A DNA stretch of 64,000 bases from an uncultured Maribacter sp. (GCF_947495965.1 NZ_CANMBB010000002.1:124001-188000); one strand, 5' to 3'; positions 17,195-26,528 are shown, counted from the stretch's first letter. Translations and numbers: made by a program. Notes: generated by a model not told the origin, from the letters alone.

Positions 17195-18592
17195 TTATTT
17201 TAAACTGCCTACCATATTTTCTGGTTTTACCCAAGCATCATAATCTTCTGCAGATACATACCCAAGATTAATAGCTTCTTCCTTAAGAGTAGTACCATTT
17301 TTATGTGCCGTATTTGCAATTTCTGCAGCTTTGTAATAACCAATTTTAGTATTTAAAGCTGTAACAAGCATTAAAGAGTTGTTTAATAATTCTTTAATAA
17401 CACTATGATTAGGCTCTATGCCAGATGCGCAATTAACATCAAAACTTACACAAGCATCACCAATTAGTTGTGCAGATTGCAAAATGTTTGCCCCCATCAT
17501 TGGTTTAAAAACATTTAATTCATAATGACCTTGTGTTCCCCCTATAGTAACAGCTACATCATTACCCATTACTTGCGCACATACCATGGTAAGTGCTTCG
17601 CATTGTGTAGGGTTTACTTTTCCTGGCATAATAGAACTACCTGGTTCATTTGCAGGAATAATAATTTCTCCAATACCAGAACGAGGACCAGAAGCCATCA
17701 TTCTAATATCATTAGCAATTTTATTTAAAGAAACTGCTAATTGTTTTAATGCACCATGACTTTCTACAATAGCATCGTGTGCAGCAAGTGCTTCAAATTT
17801 ATTCTCCGCAGTAATAAAAGGTAATTCAGAAAATTCTGCAATATACTTTGCTACTAATACATCATAACCTTCTGGGGTATTTAAACCTGTACCTACAGCA
17901 GTACCACCTAAAGCAAGTTCACTTAAATGTGCTAGTGTGTTTTTTAAGGCTTTTAGTCCATGATCTAACTGCGATACATAACCAGAAAATTCTTGCCCTA
18001 AGGTTAGGGGAGTAGCATCCATTAAATGGGTTCTACCAATTTTTACAACATTGTTAAATTCTTTTCCTTTCTTAGCAAATGTATCTCTTAACTGTGTTAC
18101 ACCAGGAATAGTATTTTCTACTATTTTTTTATAGGCAGCAATATGCATGCCCGTAGGAAAGGTATCGTTAGAAGATTGCGATTTGTTTACATCATCATTA
18201 GGTTGTATAGTTTTATCTCCTTCACCAATTTTTTTTCCAGCAATTTCATGAGCACGATTAGCAATAACCTCATTTACATTCATATTACTTTGCGTACCAG
18301 AACCGGTTTGCCATATAACTAAAGGAAATTGATCATCGTGTTTTCCTGCAAGAATTTCATCGCAAACACTAGCAATTAAGTCTCTTTTTTCAATGGCAAG
18401 TACTCCTAAATCATGATTGGTATAAGCAGCTGCTTTTTTTAAATAAGCAAAACCATATACAATATCTAATGGCATAGATGCAGCTGCTCCTATTTTAAAA
18501 TTATTTCTGGAGCGCTCTGTTTGTGCTCCCCAATACTTATCACTAGGAACTTTTACTTCGCCCATAGTGTCTTTTTCTATCCTAAAGCTCAT
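17195..18592 (-). CDS. fumC: class II fumarate hydratase
   Basis: FumC interconverts fumarate and L-malate in the TCA cycle. The 465-residue protein has the class II signature [11 protein letters not shown] (about residues 315-325), the substrate-loop motif [12 protein letters not shown] (about 98-109), SSNDTFPT (about 138) and [10 protein letters not shown] (about 185). Its length equals the family norm and no iron-sulphur cysteines are needed. It stands alone on the minus strand. Aspartase shares the fold, but the SGTQSNMN and HLMDA patterns favour fumarase. Confidence 0.93.
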   Translation of the reverse strand: MSFRIEKDTMGEVKVPSDKYWGAQTERSRNNFKIGAAASMPLDIVYGFAYLKKAAAYTNHDLGVLAIEKRDLIASVCDEILAGKHDDQFPLVIWQTGSGTQSNMNVNEVIANRAHEIAGKKIGEGDKTIQPNDDVNKSQSSNDTFPTGMHIAAYKKIVENTIPGVTQLRDTFAKKGKEFNNVVKIGRTHLMDATPLTLGQEFSGYVSQLDHGLKALKNTLAHLSELALGGTAVGTGLNTPEGYDVLVAKYIAEFSELPFITAENKFEALAAHDAIVESHGALKQLAVSLNKIANDIRMMASGPRSGIGEIIIPANEPGSSIMPGKVNPTQCEALTMVCAQVMGNDVAVTIGGTQGHYELNVFKPMMGANILQSAQLIGDACVSFDVNCASGIEPNHSVIKELLNNSLMLVTALNTKIGYYKAAEIANTAHKNGTTLKEEAINLGYVSAEDYDAWVKPENMVGSLK

Positions 18593-18661
18593 TTCTTAAA
18601 AAGTTTTATTTATACCAAAGGTAGGGGTTTACAGATTTATTTCCATTTTTTTTAATTTTGA

Positions 18662-18694
18662 TTTGCACTATTAGTGTATTTAAAAGTATCTTTG
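18662..18694 (+). promoter_or_regulatory. promoter: TTTG and TATCTTTG, 21-base spacer
   Basis: TTTG at 18662-18665 and TATCTTTG at 18687-18694 fit both Bacteroidota promoter elements at close to the usual spacing. Transcription would start near 18700, so the upstream TTG at 18658 cannot be the gene's start; the ATG at 18715 fits. Confidence 0.6.
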
Positions 18695-18714
18695 CAATGT
18701 TAATATTATATATC

Positions 18715-18891
18715 ATGTTTGACTTTGACCAATATTTAGGATTTTTATCATTTTTAACCATATTAACCATAGGATTTTGGTTAATGATTTTCTTGTTAAC
18801 ATTTGTTATCCCTTACTGGTTATTTGGTAATATTAAAGAATTATTAAAAGAAAAAAGAGATGCTAAAAAAGCAGCTCGTGAAAAGGCATAA
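18715..18891 (+). CDS. small single-helix membrane protein with basic tail
   Basis: This 58-residue product has one or two closely spaced hydrophobic segments (about 8-40, LGFLSFLTILTIGFWLMIFLL and TFVIPYWLFG) and a lysine/alanine-rich cytoplasmic tail (KEKRDAKKAAREKA). The frame extends upstream to a TTG at 18658, but the promoter at 18687-18694 places transcription start after that, so ATG 18715 is chosen. No family function is known. It is followed directly by a strong terminator. Confidence 0.65.
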   Translation: MFDFDQYLGFLSFLTILTIGFWLMIFLLTFVIPYWLFGNIKELLKEKRDAKKAAREKA

Positions 18892-18893
18892 AT

Positions 18894-18926
18894 AAAAAGG
18901 GAAATCTATAAGATTTCCCTTTTTTG
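18894..18926. terminator. bidirectional intrinsic terminator
   Basis: AAAAAGGGAAATCT / AGATTTCCCTTTTT forms a 14-base stem with an ATA loop (18894-18907, 18911-18924), between convergent genes. Confidence 0.9.
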
Positions 18927-18953
18927 ATTTTAAGAATTTTCTTTTCAGTTATA

Positions 18954-19604
18954 TTACCAATTATTTAGAGTATTTTGAAAGCCTCTAAAATATTTTTCTA
19001 GATTATGAGTAGATAATTTTCTATTTATAATTTCTGACCAAGAGTATTTTTTGTAAATATCTTCTTCACTTGAGAGTGCTACTTTTTTGTATTCCTTAGT
19101 TTCTTTCTCTTTTTGTTTCTTTTTAAGAATATGCAATTCTTTTTCCATGGCTTCAATATCTATACCATGTACATACCTATCATACAGTTTAATACGTATA
19201 AAATATACAATAGGAATTACCACCATACATATAGGAATTACCCACCAAATATTTTCAGTATCTACAAGGTCGTCTGAATCTGAGAAAACTTCAAATAACT
19301 GAAATGCATACATTGCTATGGGAATAATAATAATATGATACCACCAGTTTTTAGAAGAGAAAAACCAGATAATCATAAGATATAAAGGAATTATTTTACT
19401 GAAAAGAAACCAGAAATATACAGAAACACTATGAAAACCTCCATTATCTATTGTATATCCAAGCAAAGAAATTGTATCATTTGGTTCTTTTGGTAAGTAA
19501 TCATAAAACTTATACAAAAAAGGAGATACAGCAATAAAAAAAACAAAAATTGATTCTAAAATTATTTTTGTTTTTGCTTTTTTACTTGTAGAATTATTCA
19601 TCAT
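18954..19604 (-). CDS. four-helix integral membrane protein, unknown function
   Basis: The 216-residue protein has about four transmembrane helices (roughly 13-31, 52-80, 87-104, 119-137). A lysine/glutamate-rich helical tail follows (about 140-216) and is probably cytoplasmic. I recognise no catalytic motif or family. It may start at either of two adjacent ATG codons (19604 or 19601). It is monocistronic, with terminators on both sides. Confidence 0.65.
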   Translation of the reverse strand: MMNNSTSKKAKTKIILESIFVFFIAVSPFLYKFYDYLPKEPNDTISLLGYTIDNGGFHSVSVYFWFLFSKIIPLYLMIIWFFSSKNWWYHIIIIPIAMYAFQLFEVFSDSDDLVDTENIWWVIPICMVVIPIVYFIRIKLYDRYVHGIDIEAMEKELHILKKKQKEKETKEYKKVALSSEEDIYKKYSWSEIINRKLSTHNLEKYFRGFQNTLNNW

Positions 19605-19643
19605 TAGGTAGAAGTTCTTTTCTACTAACGAGAATACCTAAAA

Positions 19644-19690
19644 AAAAGTATAAAAAAAAGGCAATATTTATTGCCCTTTTTTTTATACTT
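19644..19690. terminator. long A/T-flanked intrinsic terminator
   Basis: AAAAAGTATAAAAAAAAGGCAATA pairs with TATTGCCCTTTTTTTTATACTTTTT with one bulged base, giving an unusually long stem between two minus-strand genes. Confidence 0.85.
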
Positions 19691-19691
19691 T

Positions 19692-19829
19692 TTATTCTGG
19701 TCTTAGATGTTTTTTATCTATTCCTTGTTCATACAATTGATCATCATCAGATGACGTGTTAGGGGAACAAGAAAAAGCCATTAAAGTAACCAATGCTGCA
19801 AAAGCAAAAATAATTTTTTTCATTTTCAT
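19692..19829 (-). CDS. very small lipoprotein (45 residues)
   Basis: Reading from ATG 19829, the product has a basic start (MKMKKI), a hydrophobic stretch (FAFAALVTLMAFS) and a lipobox-like LMAFSC with cysteine at residue 21. A short hydrophilic tail rich in Asp/Ser follows (SPNTSSDDDQLYEQGIDKK). It would be exported and lipid-anchored, leaving only about 24 residues. A second ATG two codons later is an alternative start. Similar short lipoproteins occur in flavobacteria from memory; the function is unknown. It has its own leader with an inverted repeat upstream and a terminator after it. Confidence 0.7.
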   Translation of the reverse strand: MKMKKIIFAFAALVTLMAFSCSPNTSSDDDQLYEQGIDKKHLRPE

Positions 19830-19901
19830 AAGTATTTAGTTAAACATGGAGTGTTTCTACAAACGAAAGTAACTAAAAAAATGATGCAATAGTGCATTTA
19901 A

Positions 19902-19926
19902 ACGTTAAAATTGAGCACTTTAACGT
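19902..19926. promoter_or_regulatory. inverted repeat ACGTTAAA-N9-TTTAACGT (operator-like)
   Basis: Perfect 8-base arms at 19902-19909 and 19919-19926 lie 73-97 bases before the small lipoprotein start. There is no T-run, so it is unlikely to be a terminator. Confidence 0.4.
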
Positions 19927-19992
19927 AGAAAAAGGTATTTTGTCGATGCGTTTAAAAGGGAGAGAAGTGGCTTTTTTTCATTAGAAAATGGA

Positions 19993-20400
19993 TTACATAA
20001 CTAATTGGCGGTTAGTGGCATCAATAATTTCTATAGTTATTTGTGTAGTATTTTCAGGAAGATAGGAAGGTATTTTTTCTGGCCACTCCATGAGTATCCA
20101 TGCTTTAGAATTTAAATAGTCTTCTAAACCAAAGTCTAAAGCTTCATTTTCATCATTTAATCTATAAAAATCAAAATGATAGGCAATTAATTCTCCTTCT
20201 GTATTTTCATATTCATTTACAATTCCAAAAGTAGGACTGTTCGCTATATCTTTTACCTCAAGAAGTTTTACTATTTCTTTTATTAATGTTGTTTTTCCAG
20301 CTCCCATTTCACCATTAAAGGCTAAAAATTTATTTGGAGCGTTTCTTAAAATCTCTTCTGCAACTTCTTTTAACTGATTTTCAGAATATATAATGTTCAT
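19993..20400 (-). CDS. tsaE: tRNA threonylcarbamoyladenosine biosynthesis ATPase TsaE
   Basis: TsaE is the ATPase that acts with TsaB and TsaD to make t6A37 in ANN-decoding tRNAs. The 135-residue protein is of normal length, with Walker A GEMGAGKTT at 30-38, the switch-like DIANSPTFGIVNEY (about 52-65), the conserved HFDFYRL (about 74-80) and GLEDYL, and LMEWPEKI (about 102-109). It starts six bases after the porX stop, so the two are an operon. This neighbourhood is known in flavobacteria. Confidence 0.93.
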   Translation of the reverse strand: MNIIYSENQLKEVAEEILRNAPNKFLAFNGEMGAGKTTLIKEIVKLLEVKDIANSPTFGIVNEYENTEGELIAYHFDFYRLNDENEALDFGLEDYLNSKAWILMEWPEKIPSYLPENTTQITIEIIDATNRQLVM

Positions 20401-20406
20401 TTAATT

Positions 20407-21951
20407 TTATTTAGGCTCTAACACTACAAACGGAATAATCATTTCTTCTAAAGAAACACCACCATGCTGATACGTATTTCTGTAGTATTTTACATAATGA
20501 TTATAGTTGTTTGGATATGCAAAAAACATATCATTTTTTGCAAAAATAAAAGAACTACTCATATTTATACTTGGTAATTGAATATTTTTAGGATTTGTTG
20601 CAGCAATTACCTCTTTATCTTCATACGTTAAACTTCTACCTGTTTTATACCTTAGGTTTAAACTAGTATCTTTATCCCCAATTACCTTAGAGGCTTGTTT
20701 TACATTTATGGTTCCATGATCTGTAGTGATAATAAGTTTCATTCCCATATTTTGGGCTTGCTGTATTATTTCTAATAATGGAGAATTTTTAAACCAACTT
20801 TGCGTTAATGACCTATACGCTTTATCATTGGAAGCAAGTTCTTTAATCACTTCCATTTCAGTTTTGGAATGTGATAGCATGTCTACAAAGTTGTATACAA
20901 TTGCAGTTAGGTCATTATCCTTTTGAGATTTAAAATTTTGTGACAATTGCTTTCCTTGTTTTAGGCTACTAATTTTGTGGTATTCCCATTTTATATCTAA
21001 GCCTAAATTCTTTATTTGTTGCCCAAGAAATTTATCTTCAAAAAGATTTTTTCCTCCTTCATCTGTATCGTTTTTCCACCAGTCAGGATGTTTTGTTTCC
21101 ATTTCTAAAGGTGTTAGTCCAGAAAAAATAGAATTTCTCGCATACTGTGTAGCAGTAGGTAAAATACTAAAGTAACAATCTTCTTTAATTTTTTTGTAAA
21201 AGGAGTTTATTGTATCTTCAAAAGAACACCATTGATCTAATCTAAGATTATCAATAACAACTAATAATGTTTTGTTGCCTTTAAGTTCAGGAACTACCCA
21301 TTTTTTAAATAAAGTATGTGATAATACTGGTGCATTATCATTTACAAACCAGTCTTTATATTCTTTATCAATAAATTTTGAAAATTGATTATTTGCTTCT
21401 GTTTTTTGAGATTCTAAAATCTCGAACATACTGCTATCTTCAATTTCTTCTAATTGTAATTCCCAGTAAATTAATTTATTGTATAATTCTACCCATTCTT
21501 CTTTAGAATTTACCATGGCTAAATCCATAGCTATTTTTCTAAATTCTTGTTGGTAGTTAGCTGTAGTTTTTTCAGATACTAAGCGAGAATGATCTAAATT
21601 CTTTTTTAAAGAAAGTAAAATTTGATTAGGATTAACGGGTTTTATAAGATAATCTGCTATTTTAGAGCCAATTGCTTCCTCCATTATAAGCTCTTCTTCA
21701 CTTTTAGTAATCATTACTACAGGCAAAGAAGAATTTAAAATTTTTATTTCGTTTAAGGTTTCCAATCCAGAAATACCAGGCATATTTTCATCTAAGAAAA
21801 CAATATCTACACGAGTTTCTTGAAGTTCTTCTAAGGCTTCTTGTCCACTTTTGCAGGTTACAACTATATAATTTTTAGCTTCTAAGAATAGAATATGTGG
21901 TTTTAATAAATCTATTTCATCATCTACCCAAAGTATTGTTATCTTGTTCAT
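20407..21951 (-). CDS. porX: PorX, response regulator with PglZ phosphatase-like domain
   Basis: PorX regulates the type IX secretion system and gliding. The 514-residue protein has an N-terminal receiver domain (1-~120; acidic D10/D11/E12, phospho-acceptor D54 in IVFLDENMPG, and KPVNPNQ). A helical linker follows, then a PglZ/alkaline-phosphatase-superfamily domain (about 205-510) with VVIDNLRLDQW, FSGLTPLEM, NFVDMLSHS and the metal-site TTDHGTI. The fusion of these two domains is diagnostic of PorX. Its partner kinase PorY and sigma factor SigP are not in the window. It is divergent from the HD-domain gene with a 35-base gap. Confidence 0.93.
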   Translation of the reverse strand: MNKITILWVDDEIDLLKPHILFLEAKNYIVVTCKSGQEALEELQETRVDIVFLDENMPGISGLETLNEIKILNSSLPVVMITKSEEELIMEEAIGSKIADYLIKPVNPNQILLSLKKNLDHSRLVSEKTTANYQQEFRKIAMDLAMVNSKEEWVELYNKLIYWELQLEEIEDSSMFEILESQKTEANNQFSKFIDKEYKDWFVNDNAPVLSHTLFKKWVVPELKGNKTLLVVIDNLRLDQWCSFEDTINSFYKKIKEDCYFSILPTATQYARNSIFSGLTPLEMETKHPDWWKNDTDEGGKNLFEDKFLGQQIKNLGLDIKWEYHKISSLKQGKQLSQNFKSQKDNDLTAIVYNFVDMLSHSKTEMEVIKELASNDKAYRSLTQSWFKNSPLLEIIQQAQNMGMKLIITTDHGTINVKQASKVIGDKDTSLNLRYKTGRSLTYEDKEVIAATNPKNIQLPSINMSSSFIFAKNDMFFAYPNNYNHYVKYYRNTYQHGGVSLEEMIIPFVVLEPK

Positions 21952-21959
21952 TTAGTACT

Positions 21960-21967
21960 TATATTTG
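21960..21967 (+). promoter_or_regulatory. candidate promoter -7 element (TATATTTG)
   Basis: TATATTTG matches TAnnTTTG and ends 19 bases before the TTG at 21987. This supports that codon as the start of the HD-domain gene. Confidence 0.5.
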
Positions 21968-21986
21968 TGCGTAAATTATACCGATT

Positions 21987-23216
21987 TTGATAAAATCTAA
22001 CAAGCTTAAAATATTTAATGATCCAATTTACGGATTTATTAGAATTCCCAACACTTTAATTTTTGATCTTATTGCAGATCCTTTTTTTCAAAGGTTACGA
22101 AGAATCTCTCAAATGGGACTTTCTTATCTTGTATACCCAGGAGCGCACCATACACGTTTTCATCATGCGTTAGGGTGTATGCATTTAATGCGTAAAGCTA
22201 TACAAGTATTAAGATTTAAGCAGGTAGCATTAACAAAGGAAGAAGAAGAAGGGCTTTTAATTGCAATTCTTTTACATGATATTGGCCACGGACCTTTTTC
22301 GCACGCAATGGAGCATAGTATTGTAGAAGGGGTTAATCATGAGCATATTTCTTTATGTTTTATGCAAGAGTTGAATAAAAAATTTGAAGGAAAACTAACT
22401 TTAGCTATAGAAATATTTAATGGCAATTACCCTAAAAAGTTTTTAAATCAATTAGTGTCTAGCCAGTTAGACATGGATAGGTTAGACTACCTAAAAAGAG
22501 ATAGTTTTTATACAGGTGTGGCAGAAGGGAATACAAATGCAGAACGATTAATTACAATGCTCAATGTGGTTAATGGAGAGTTAGTAATAGAAGAAAAAGG
22601 AATTTATTCTATTGAAAAATTTATTATGGCTCGCAGGTTTATGTATTGGCAAGTTTATTTGCATAAAACTGGAGTTGCTGCAGAGCAATTATTAATGCGT
22701 ATTCTAAAACGTTCCAAAGAGTTAATTTTAAGAGGGGAGCATTTAGATTGCAGTAAAAATTTAAAGTTCTTTTTAGAAAATAAAATTGACATTGATAATT
22801 TTGATTTAGATACATTAGTCCGATTTTCTAAGCTAGATGATATAGATATTCTTTCCGCAATTAAGAATTGGCAAGAAAGTTCCGATTTTGTTTTATCGCA
22901 ATTGTGCCAAATGGTAATAAATAGAAGACTTTTACAAGTAAAAGTTAAAAATGAACCTATTTCTGAAATTAAATTAGAAAAACATTTTAATGATTTTAAA
23001 ACAGAAAATGATTTAACTGATGAAGAAACAAATTATTTTGTTTTTACAGGCGAGATAAAAAATAAGGCGTATGATAGAGATTATCAGCCAATTAATATCC
23101 TTAAAAAAAATGGGAGAGTAGTAGATATAGTAAAACTGTCGGATTATTTAAAAATAAAAACATTATCAAAGACGGTTTCTAAATATTATATATGCTACCC
23201 TAAAGATTACGTTTAA
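21987..23216 (+). CDS. HD-domain phosphohydrolase (dGTPase/SAMHD1-like)
   Basis: This 409-residue cytoplasmic protein has the HD-superfamily metal motif: RFHHALGCMHL (about 56), LLHDIGHGPFSHAMEH (about 96-111) and the distal Asp in SQLDMDRLDYLKRDS (about 160-174), as in SAMHD1/YfiK-like triphosphohydrolases. The N-terminal KIFNDPIYGFI is characteristic of the group. The substrate is probably a nucleotide, but this is not fixed by sequence. The start is TTG, because no ATG lies before the conserved N-terminus. It precedes lpxD by 23 bases and may share a transcript. Confidence 0.85.
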   Translation: MIKSNKLKIFNDPIYGFIRIPNTLIFDLIADPFFQRLRRISQMGLSYLVYPGAHHTRFHHALGCMHLMRKAIQVLRFKQVALTKEEEEGLLIAILLHDIGHGPFSHAMEHSIVEGVNHEHISLCFMQELNKKFEGKLTLAIEIFNGNYPKKFLNQLVSSQLDMDRLDYLKRDSFYTGVAEGNTNAERLITMLNVVNGELVIEEKGIYSIEKFIMARRFMYWQVYLHKTGVAAEQLLMRILKRSKELILRGEHLDCSKNLKFFLENKIDIDNFDLDTLVRFSKLDDIDILSAIKNWQESSDFVLSQLCQMVINRRLLQVKVKNEPISEIKLEKHFNDFKTENDLTDEETNYFVFTGEIKNKAYDRDYQPINILKKNGRVVDIVKLSDYLKIKTLSKTVSKYYICYPKDYV

Positions 23217-23226
23217 CTATTTTTCT

Positions 23227-23234
23227 TACTTTTG
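23227..23234 (+). promoter_or_regulatory. candidate promoter -7 element (TACTTTTG) abutting lpxD
   Basis: TACTTTTG matches TAnnTTTG exactly but ends only five bases before the lpxD ATG at 23240. If used, the mRNA would have almost no leader. Confidence 0.4.
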
Positions 23235-23239
23235 TGCTC

Positions 23240-24256
23240 ATGGTATTTACAGCGAGTCAAATTGCAGGCATATTAGAGGGGGAAATTGAAGGAAACCCAG
23301 AGATTGCCGTTCACAAATTAGCCAAAATAGAAGAAGGAGAAAAAGGTTCTCTTACTTTTTTAGCTAACCCAAAATATACTTCATATATATATTCTACAAA
23401 AGCATCAGTTACAATTGTAAATAAAGACTTTATTCCAGAGCAAAGTATAACTACAACATTAATTAAAGTAGAAGATGCTTATGAGTCTTTTTCTAAGTTA
23501 TTAGAGTATTACAATGAAGTAAAAAATAATAAGCAAGGCATAGAGAATCCTGTATTTATTGCAGATACTGCAAAATATGAAGAAGATATTTATATAGGAG
23601 CTTTTACCTATATAGGTGCTAATGTTGTACTTGGAAAAAATGTAAAGATTTATCCTAATGTTTTTATTGGGGATAATGTGGTAATAGGAGATAATAGTTC
23701 TGTTTTAGCAGGTGCTAGAGTTTGTTCGGAATCTGTTATTGGAAAAAACTGTACCATTCATAGTGGTGCTATTGTGGGGGCAGATGGTTTTGGTTTTGCA
23801 CCTAATAAAGATGGCTCCTATAGTAAAATACCGCAAACAGGAAATGTAATTTTAGAAGATAATATAGATGTTGGTGCAGGAACCACAATAGATAGAGCAA
23901 CATTAGGGTCTACAATTCTCCGTAAAGGTGTAAAGCTAGATAACCAAATACAAATAGCTCATAATGTAGAAATTGGAGAAAATACAGTAATAGCTGCCCA
24001 AACGGGTGTTGCAGGATCTACAAAGATTGGTAAAAACTGTATGATAGGAGGACAGGTAGGTATTGTTGGGCACATTACTATTGGAGATAATGTTAAAATA
24101 CAAGCGCAATCTGGTATTGGAAGAAATGTAAAAGATAACGAAGTGTTACAAGGTTCTCCTGCTTTAAATTATGGAGATTATAACAAATCTTATGTGCATT
24201 TTAAAAATTTACCAAAAATTGTAAATAGAATAAATCAATTGGAAAAAAAAGAATAA
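23240..24256 (+). CDS. lpxD: UDP-3-O-acylglucosamine N-acyltransferase
   Basis: LpxD adds the second acyl chain to UDP-3-O-acyl-glucosamine in lipid A synthesis. The 338-residue protein has an N-terminal uridine-binding domain (FTASQIAGILEGEIEG, LAKIEEGEKGSLTFLANPKY), then a left-handed beta-helix of hexapeptide repeats (about 100-310), with the catalytic His in QIAHNVEIGENTVIAAQTG (about 238). The C-terminal helix is present. A GTG at 23234 is in frame, but ATG 23240 gives the standard N-terminus. It begins the run lpxD, lpxC-fabZ, lpxA. Confidence 0.93.
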   Translation: MVFTASQIAGILEGEIEGNPEIAVHKLAKIEEGEKGSLTFLANPKYTSYIYSTKASVTIVNKDFIPEQSITTTLIKVEDAYESFSKLLEYYNEVKNNKQGIENPVFIADTAKYEEDIYIGAFTYIGANVVLGKNVKIYPNVFIGDNVVIGDNSSVLAGARVCSESVIGKNCTIHSGAIVGADGFGFAPNKDGSYSKIPQTGNVILEDNIDVGAGTTIDRATLGSTILRKGVKLDNQIQIAHNVEIGENTVIAAQTGVAGSTKIGKNCMIGGQVGIVGHITIGDNVKIQAQSGIGRNVKDNEVLQGSPALNYGDYNKSYVHFKNLPKIVNRINQLEKKE

Positions 24257-24264
24257 TTGTGAAT

Positions 24265-25659
24265 ATGAAACCACAAAAACAAAGAACAATTGGAAAAGAA
24301 GTTACACTAACAGGTGTAGGTTTACATACAGGAGAAAATGTAACTCTTACATTTTTACCAGCAGCAGAAAATCATGGTTATGCTTTTAAGAGAGTAGATT
24401 TAGAAGGGGAGCCAATAATAGAGGCAGATGCTAATTATGTAGTAAACACGCAAAGAGGAACTAATTTAGAAAAACGTGGAGTTAAAATACAAACATCAGA
24501 ACATGTTTTAGCTGCATTAGTTGGTCTAGAAATTGACAATGTTTTAATAGAATTAAATGCTCCAGAACCACCAATAATGGATGGTTCTTCTAAGTTTTTT
24601 GTAGAAGCTTTAGAAAAAGCTGGTATTGTAGAACAAGAAGCAGAAAGAGAAGAATATATTGTAAAAGATGTTATTTCTTACAAAGATGAAGCTACTGGTA
24701 GTGAAATAACTATAATACCATCGGATACCTATATGGTAACTACAATGGTAGATTTTGGTACTAAAGTTTTAGGAACACAAAATGCAACTTTAGAAAAACT
24801 TAGCGATTTTAAAACCGAAATAGCGGATGCAAGAACTTTTAGTTTCTTGCATGAATTAGAAGCTTTATTAGAGCATGGACTTATTAAAGGTGGAGATTTA
24901 AATAATGCTATTGTGTATGTGGATAAGGAAATTTCCGAAACCACAATGAAAAAATTAGAGAAAGCTTTTAATAAAGAAAAGCTATCTGTTAAGCCTAATG
25001 GCATATTAGATAACTTAACATTGCACCAGCCAAATGAAGCAGCAAGGCATAAATTGTTAGATGTTATTGGAGATTTGGCATTAGCAGGAACACGCATACG
25101 TGGTAAAATTATAGCTAATAAGCCAGGGCATTATGTAAATACACAATTTGCTAAGAAAATTGCAAAAATTATTAAACTAGAGAAAAGAAATAAAGTTCCT
25201 AGTTATGATTTAAACCAACCGCCGTTAATGGATATCCATCAAATTATGGATATGTTACCTCATAGACCTCCATTTTTATTAATTGATAGAGTTTTAGAGC
25301 TTTCGGATACACATGTTGTTGGTATGAAAAACGTTTCAATGAATGAACCATTTTTTGTTGGTCATTTCCCAGGAGCACCAGTAATGCCTGGTGTATTGCA
25401 AGTAGAAGCAATGGCGCAAACAGGTGGCATTTTGGTGCTTAGTACTGTGCCAGATCCAGAAAACTACCTTACCTTTTTCATGAAAATGGACAATGTAAAG
25501 TTTAAACAAAAAGTACTTCCGGGAGATACACTAGTTTTTCACTGTAGTTTAATTACTCCTATACGAAGAGGAATTTGTCATATGCAAGCATATGCTTATG
25601 CTAATAATAAGTTAGTTTGTGAGGCAGAATTAATGGCACAAATAGCTAAAAAGAAATAA
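24265..25659 (+). CDS. lpxC/fabZ: bifunctional UDP-3-O-acyl-GlcNAc deacetylase / 3-hydroxyacyl-ACP dehydratase
   Basis: This is the natural LpxC-FabZ fusion of Bacteroidota. Residues 1-~305 are LpxC (TGVGLHTGENV, SEHVLAALVGLEIDNV, zinc ligands including HKLLDVIGDLAL near 261), which performs the committed lipid A deacetylation. Residues ~315-464 are FabZ (LPHRPPFLLIDRVLEL, GHFPGAPVMPGVLQVEAMAQ with the active His and Glu), which dehydrates 3-hydroxyacyl-ACP in fatty acid synthesis. The two parts compete for the same hydroxyacyl pool. The start is ATG 24265; a GTG at 24259 is a near alternative. Confidence 0.93.
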   Translation: MKPQKQRTIGKEVTLTGVGLHTGENVTLTFLPAAENHGYAFKRVDLEGEPIIEADANYVVNTQRGTNLEKRGVKIQTSEHVLAALVGLEIDNVLIELNAPEPPIMDGSSKFFVEALEKAGIVEQEAEREEYIVKDVISYKDEATGSEITIIPSDTYMVTTMVDFGTKVLGTQNATLEKLSDFKTEIADARTFSFLHELEALLEHGLIKGGDLNNAIVYVDKEISETTMKKLEKAFNKEKLSVKPNGILDNLTLHQPNEAARHKLLDVIGDLALAGTRIRGKIIANKPGHYVNTQFAKKIAKIIKLEKRNKVPSYDLNQPPLMDIHQIMDMLPHRPPFLLIDRVLELSDTHVVGMKNVSMNEPFFVGHFPGAPVMPGVLQVEAMAQTGGILVLSTVPDPENYLTFFMKMDNVKFKQKVLPGDTLVFHCSLITPIRRGICHMQAYAYANNKLVCEAELMAQIAKKK

Positions 25660-25661
25660 AA

Positions 25662-26447
25662 ATGAATCAACCTTTAGCTTATATACACCCTGGTGCAAAA
25701 ATTGCAAAAAATGTTGTTGTGGAACCTTTTACAACAATTCATAATAACGTTTCTATTGGGGATGGTACTTGGATAGGATCCAATGTTACAATTATGGAAG
25801 GAGCAAGAATTGGGAAAAATTGTAATATTTTTCCAGGGGCGGTTATTTCTGCACCGCCTCAAGATTTAAAGTATGATGGCGAAGAAACTACGGTTGTAAT
25901 AGGAGACAATACTACTATTAGAGAATGTGCAACAATACATAAAGGAACCTCAGACAGAATGAAAACTGTTATTGGTAAAAATTGTTTAATTATGGCTTAT
26001 TGCCATGTAGCACATGATTGCTTAGTTGGTGATAATTGTATTTTTTCTAATAATTCTACCTTAGCAGGACACGTAACTATTGGAGATAATGTAATATTAG
26101 CTGGTTTAGTTGCAGTGCATCAATTTGTATCTGTAGGGCAGCATGCATTTGTTACAGGAGGTTCTTTGGTGCGTAAAGATGTACCGCCTTTTGTAAAAGC
26201 CGCACGTGAGCCACTTTCTTATGTGGGTATTAATTCTGTGGGATTAAGAAGAAGAGGAATAGCATCCGAAAAAATTAGAGAAATTCAGAATATATATAGA
26301 ATATTATATCAAAAAAATTATAATAATACACAAGCAGTTCAAATTCTTGAAGCAGAAATGGAAGCAACTCCAGAACGTGATGAAATACTTCAATTTATAA
26401 GAGATTCACAACGTGGTATTATGAAAGGGTATTTTAGTAATAACTAA
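25662..26447 (+). CDS. lpxA: acyl-ACP--UDP-N-acetylglucosamine O-acyltransferase
   Basis: LpxA makes the first acyl transfer of lipid A. The 261-residue protein is a left-handed beta-helix (about 1-190) with regular hexapeptide turns (VSIGDGTWIGSNVTIMEGARIGKNCNI), the catalytic-His region AYCHVAHDCLVGDNC (His near 125) and GLVAVHQFVSVGQHAF. A helical C-terminus follows (VGLRRRGIASEKIREIQNIYR). Length matches LpxA. It begins two bases after lpxC-fabZ stops, so they are coupled. Confidence 0.94.
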   Translation: MNQPLAYIHPGAKIAKNVVVEPFTTIHNNVSIGDGTWIGSNVTIMEGARIGKNCNIFPGAVISAPPQDLKYDGEETTVVIGDNTTIRECATIHKGTSDRMKTVIGKNCLIMAYCHVAHDCLVGDNCIFSNNSTLAGHVTIGDNVILAGLVAVHQFVSVGQHAFVTGGSLVRKDVPPFVKAAREPLSYVGINSVGLRRRGIASEKIREIQNIYRILYQKNYNNTQAVQILEAEMEATPERDEILQFIRDSQRGIMKGYFSNN

Positions 26448-26528
26448 GTATAAAAATAAGGTAAGTTAAGAGGATGTATCTTTTAAAAGAATTCTCTTAA
26501 TGATTAACGAATAACTAACAACAAATAA

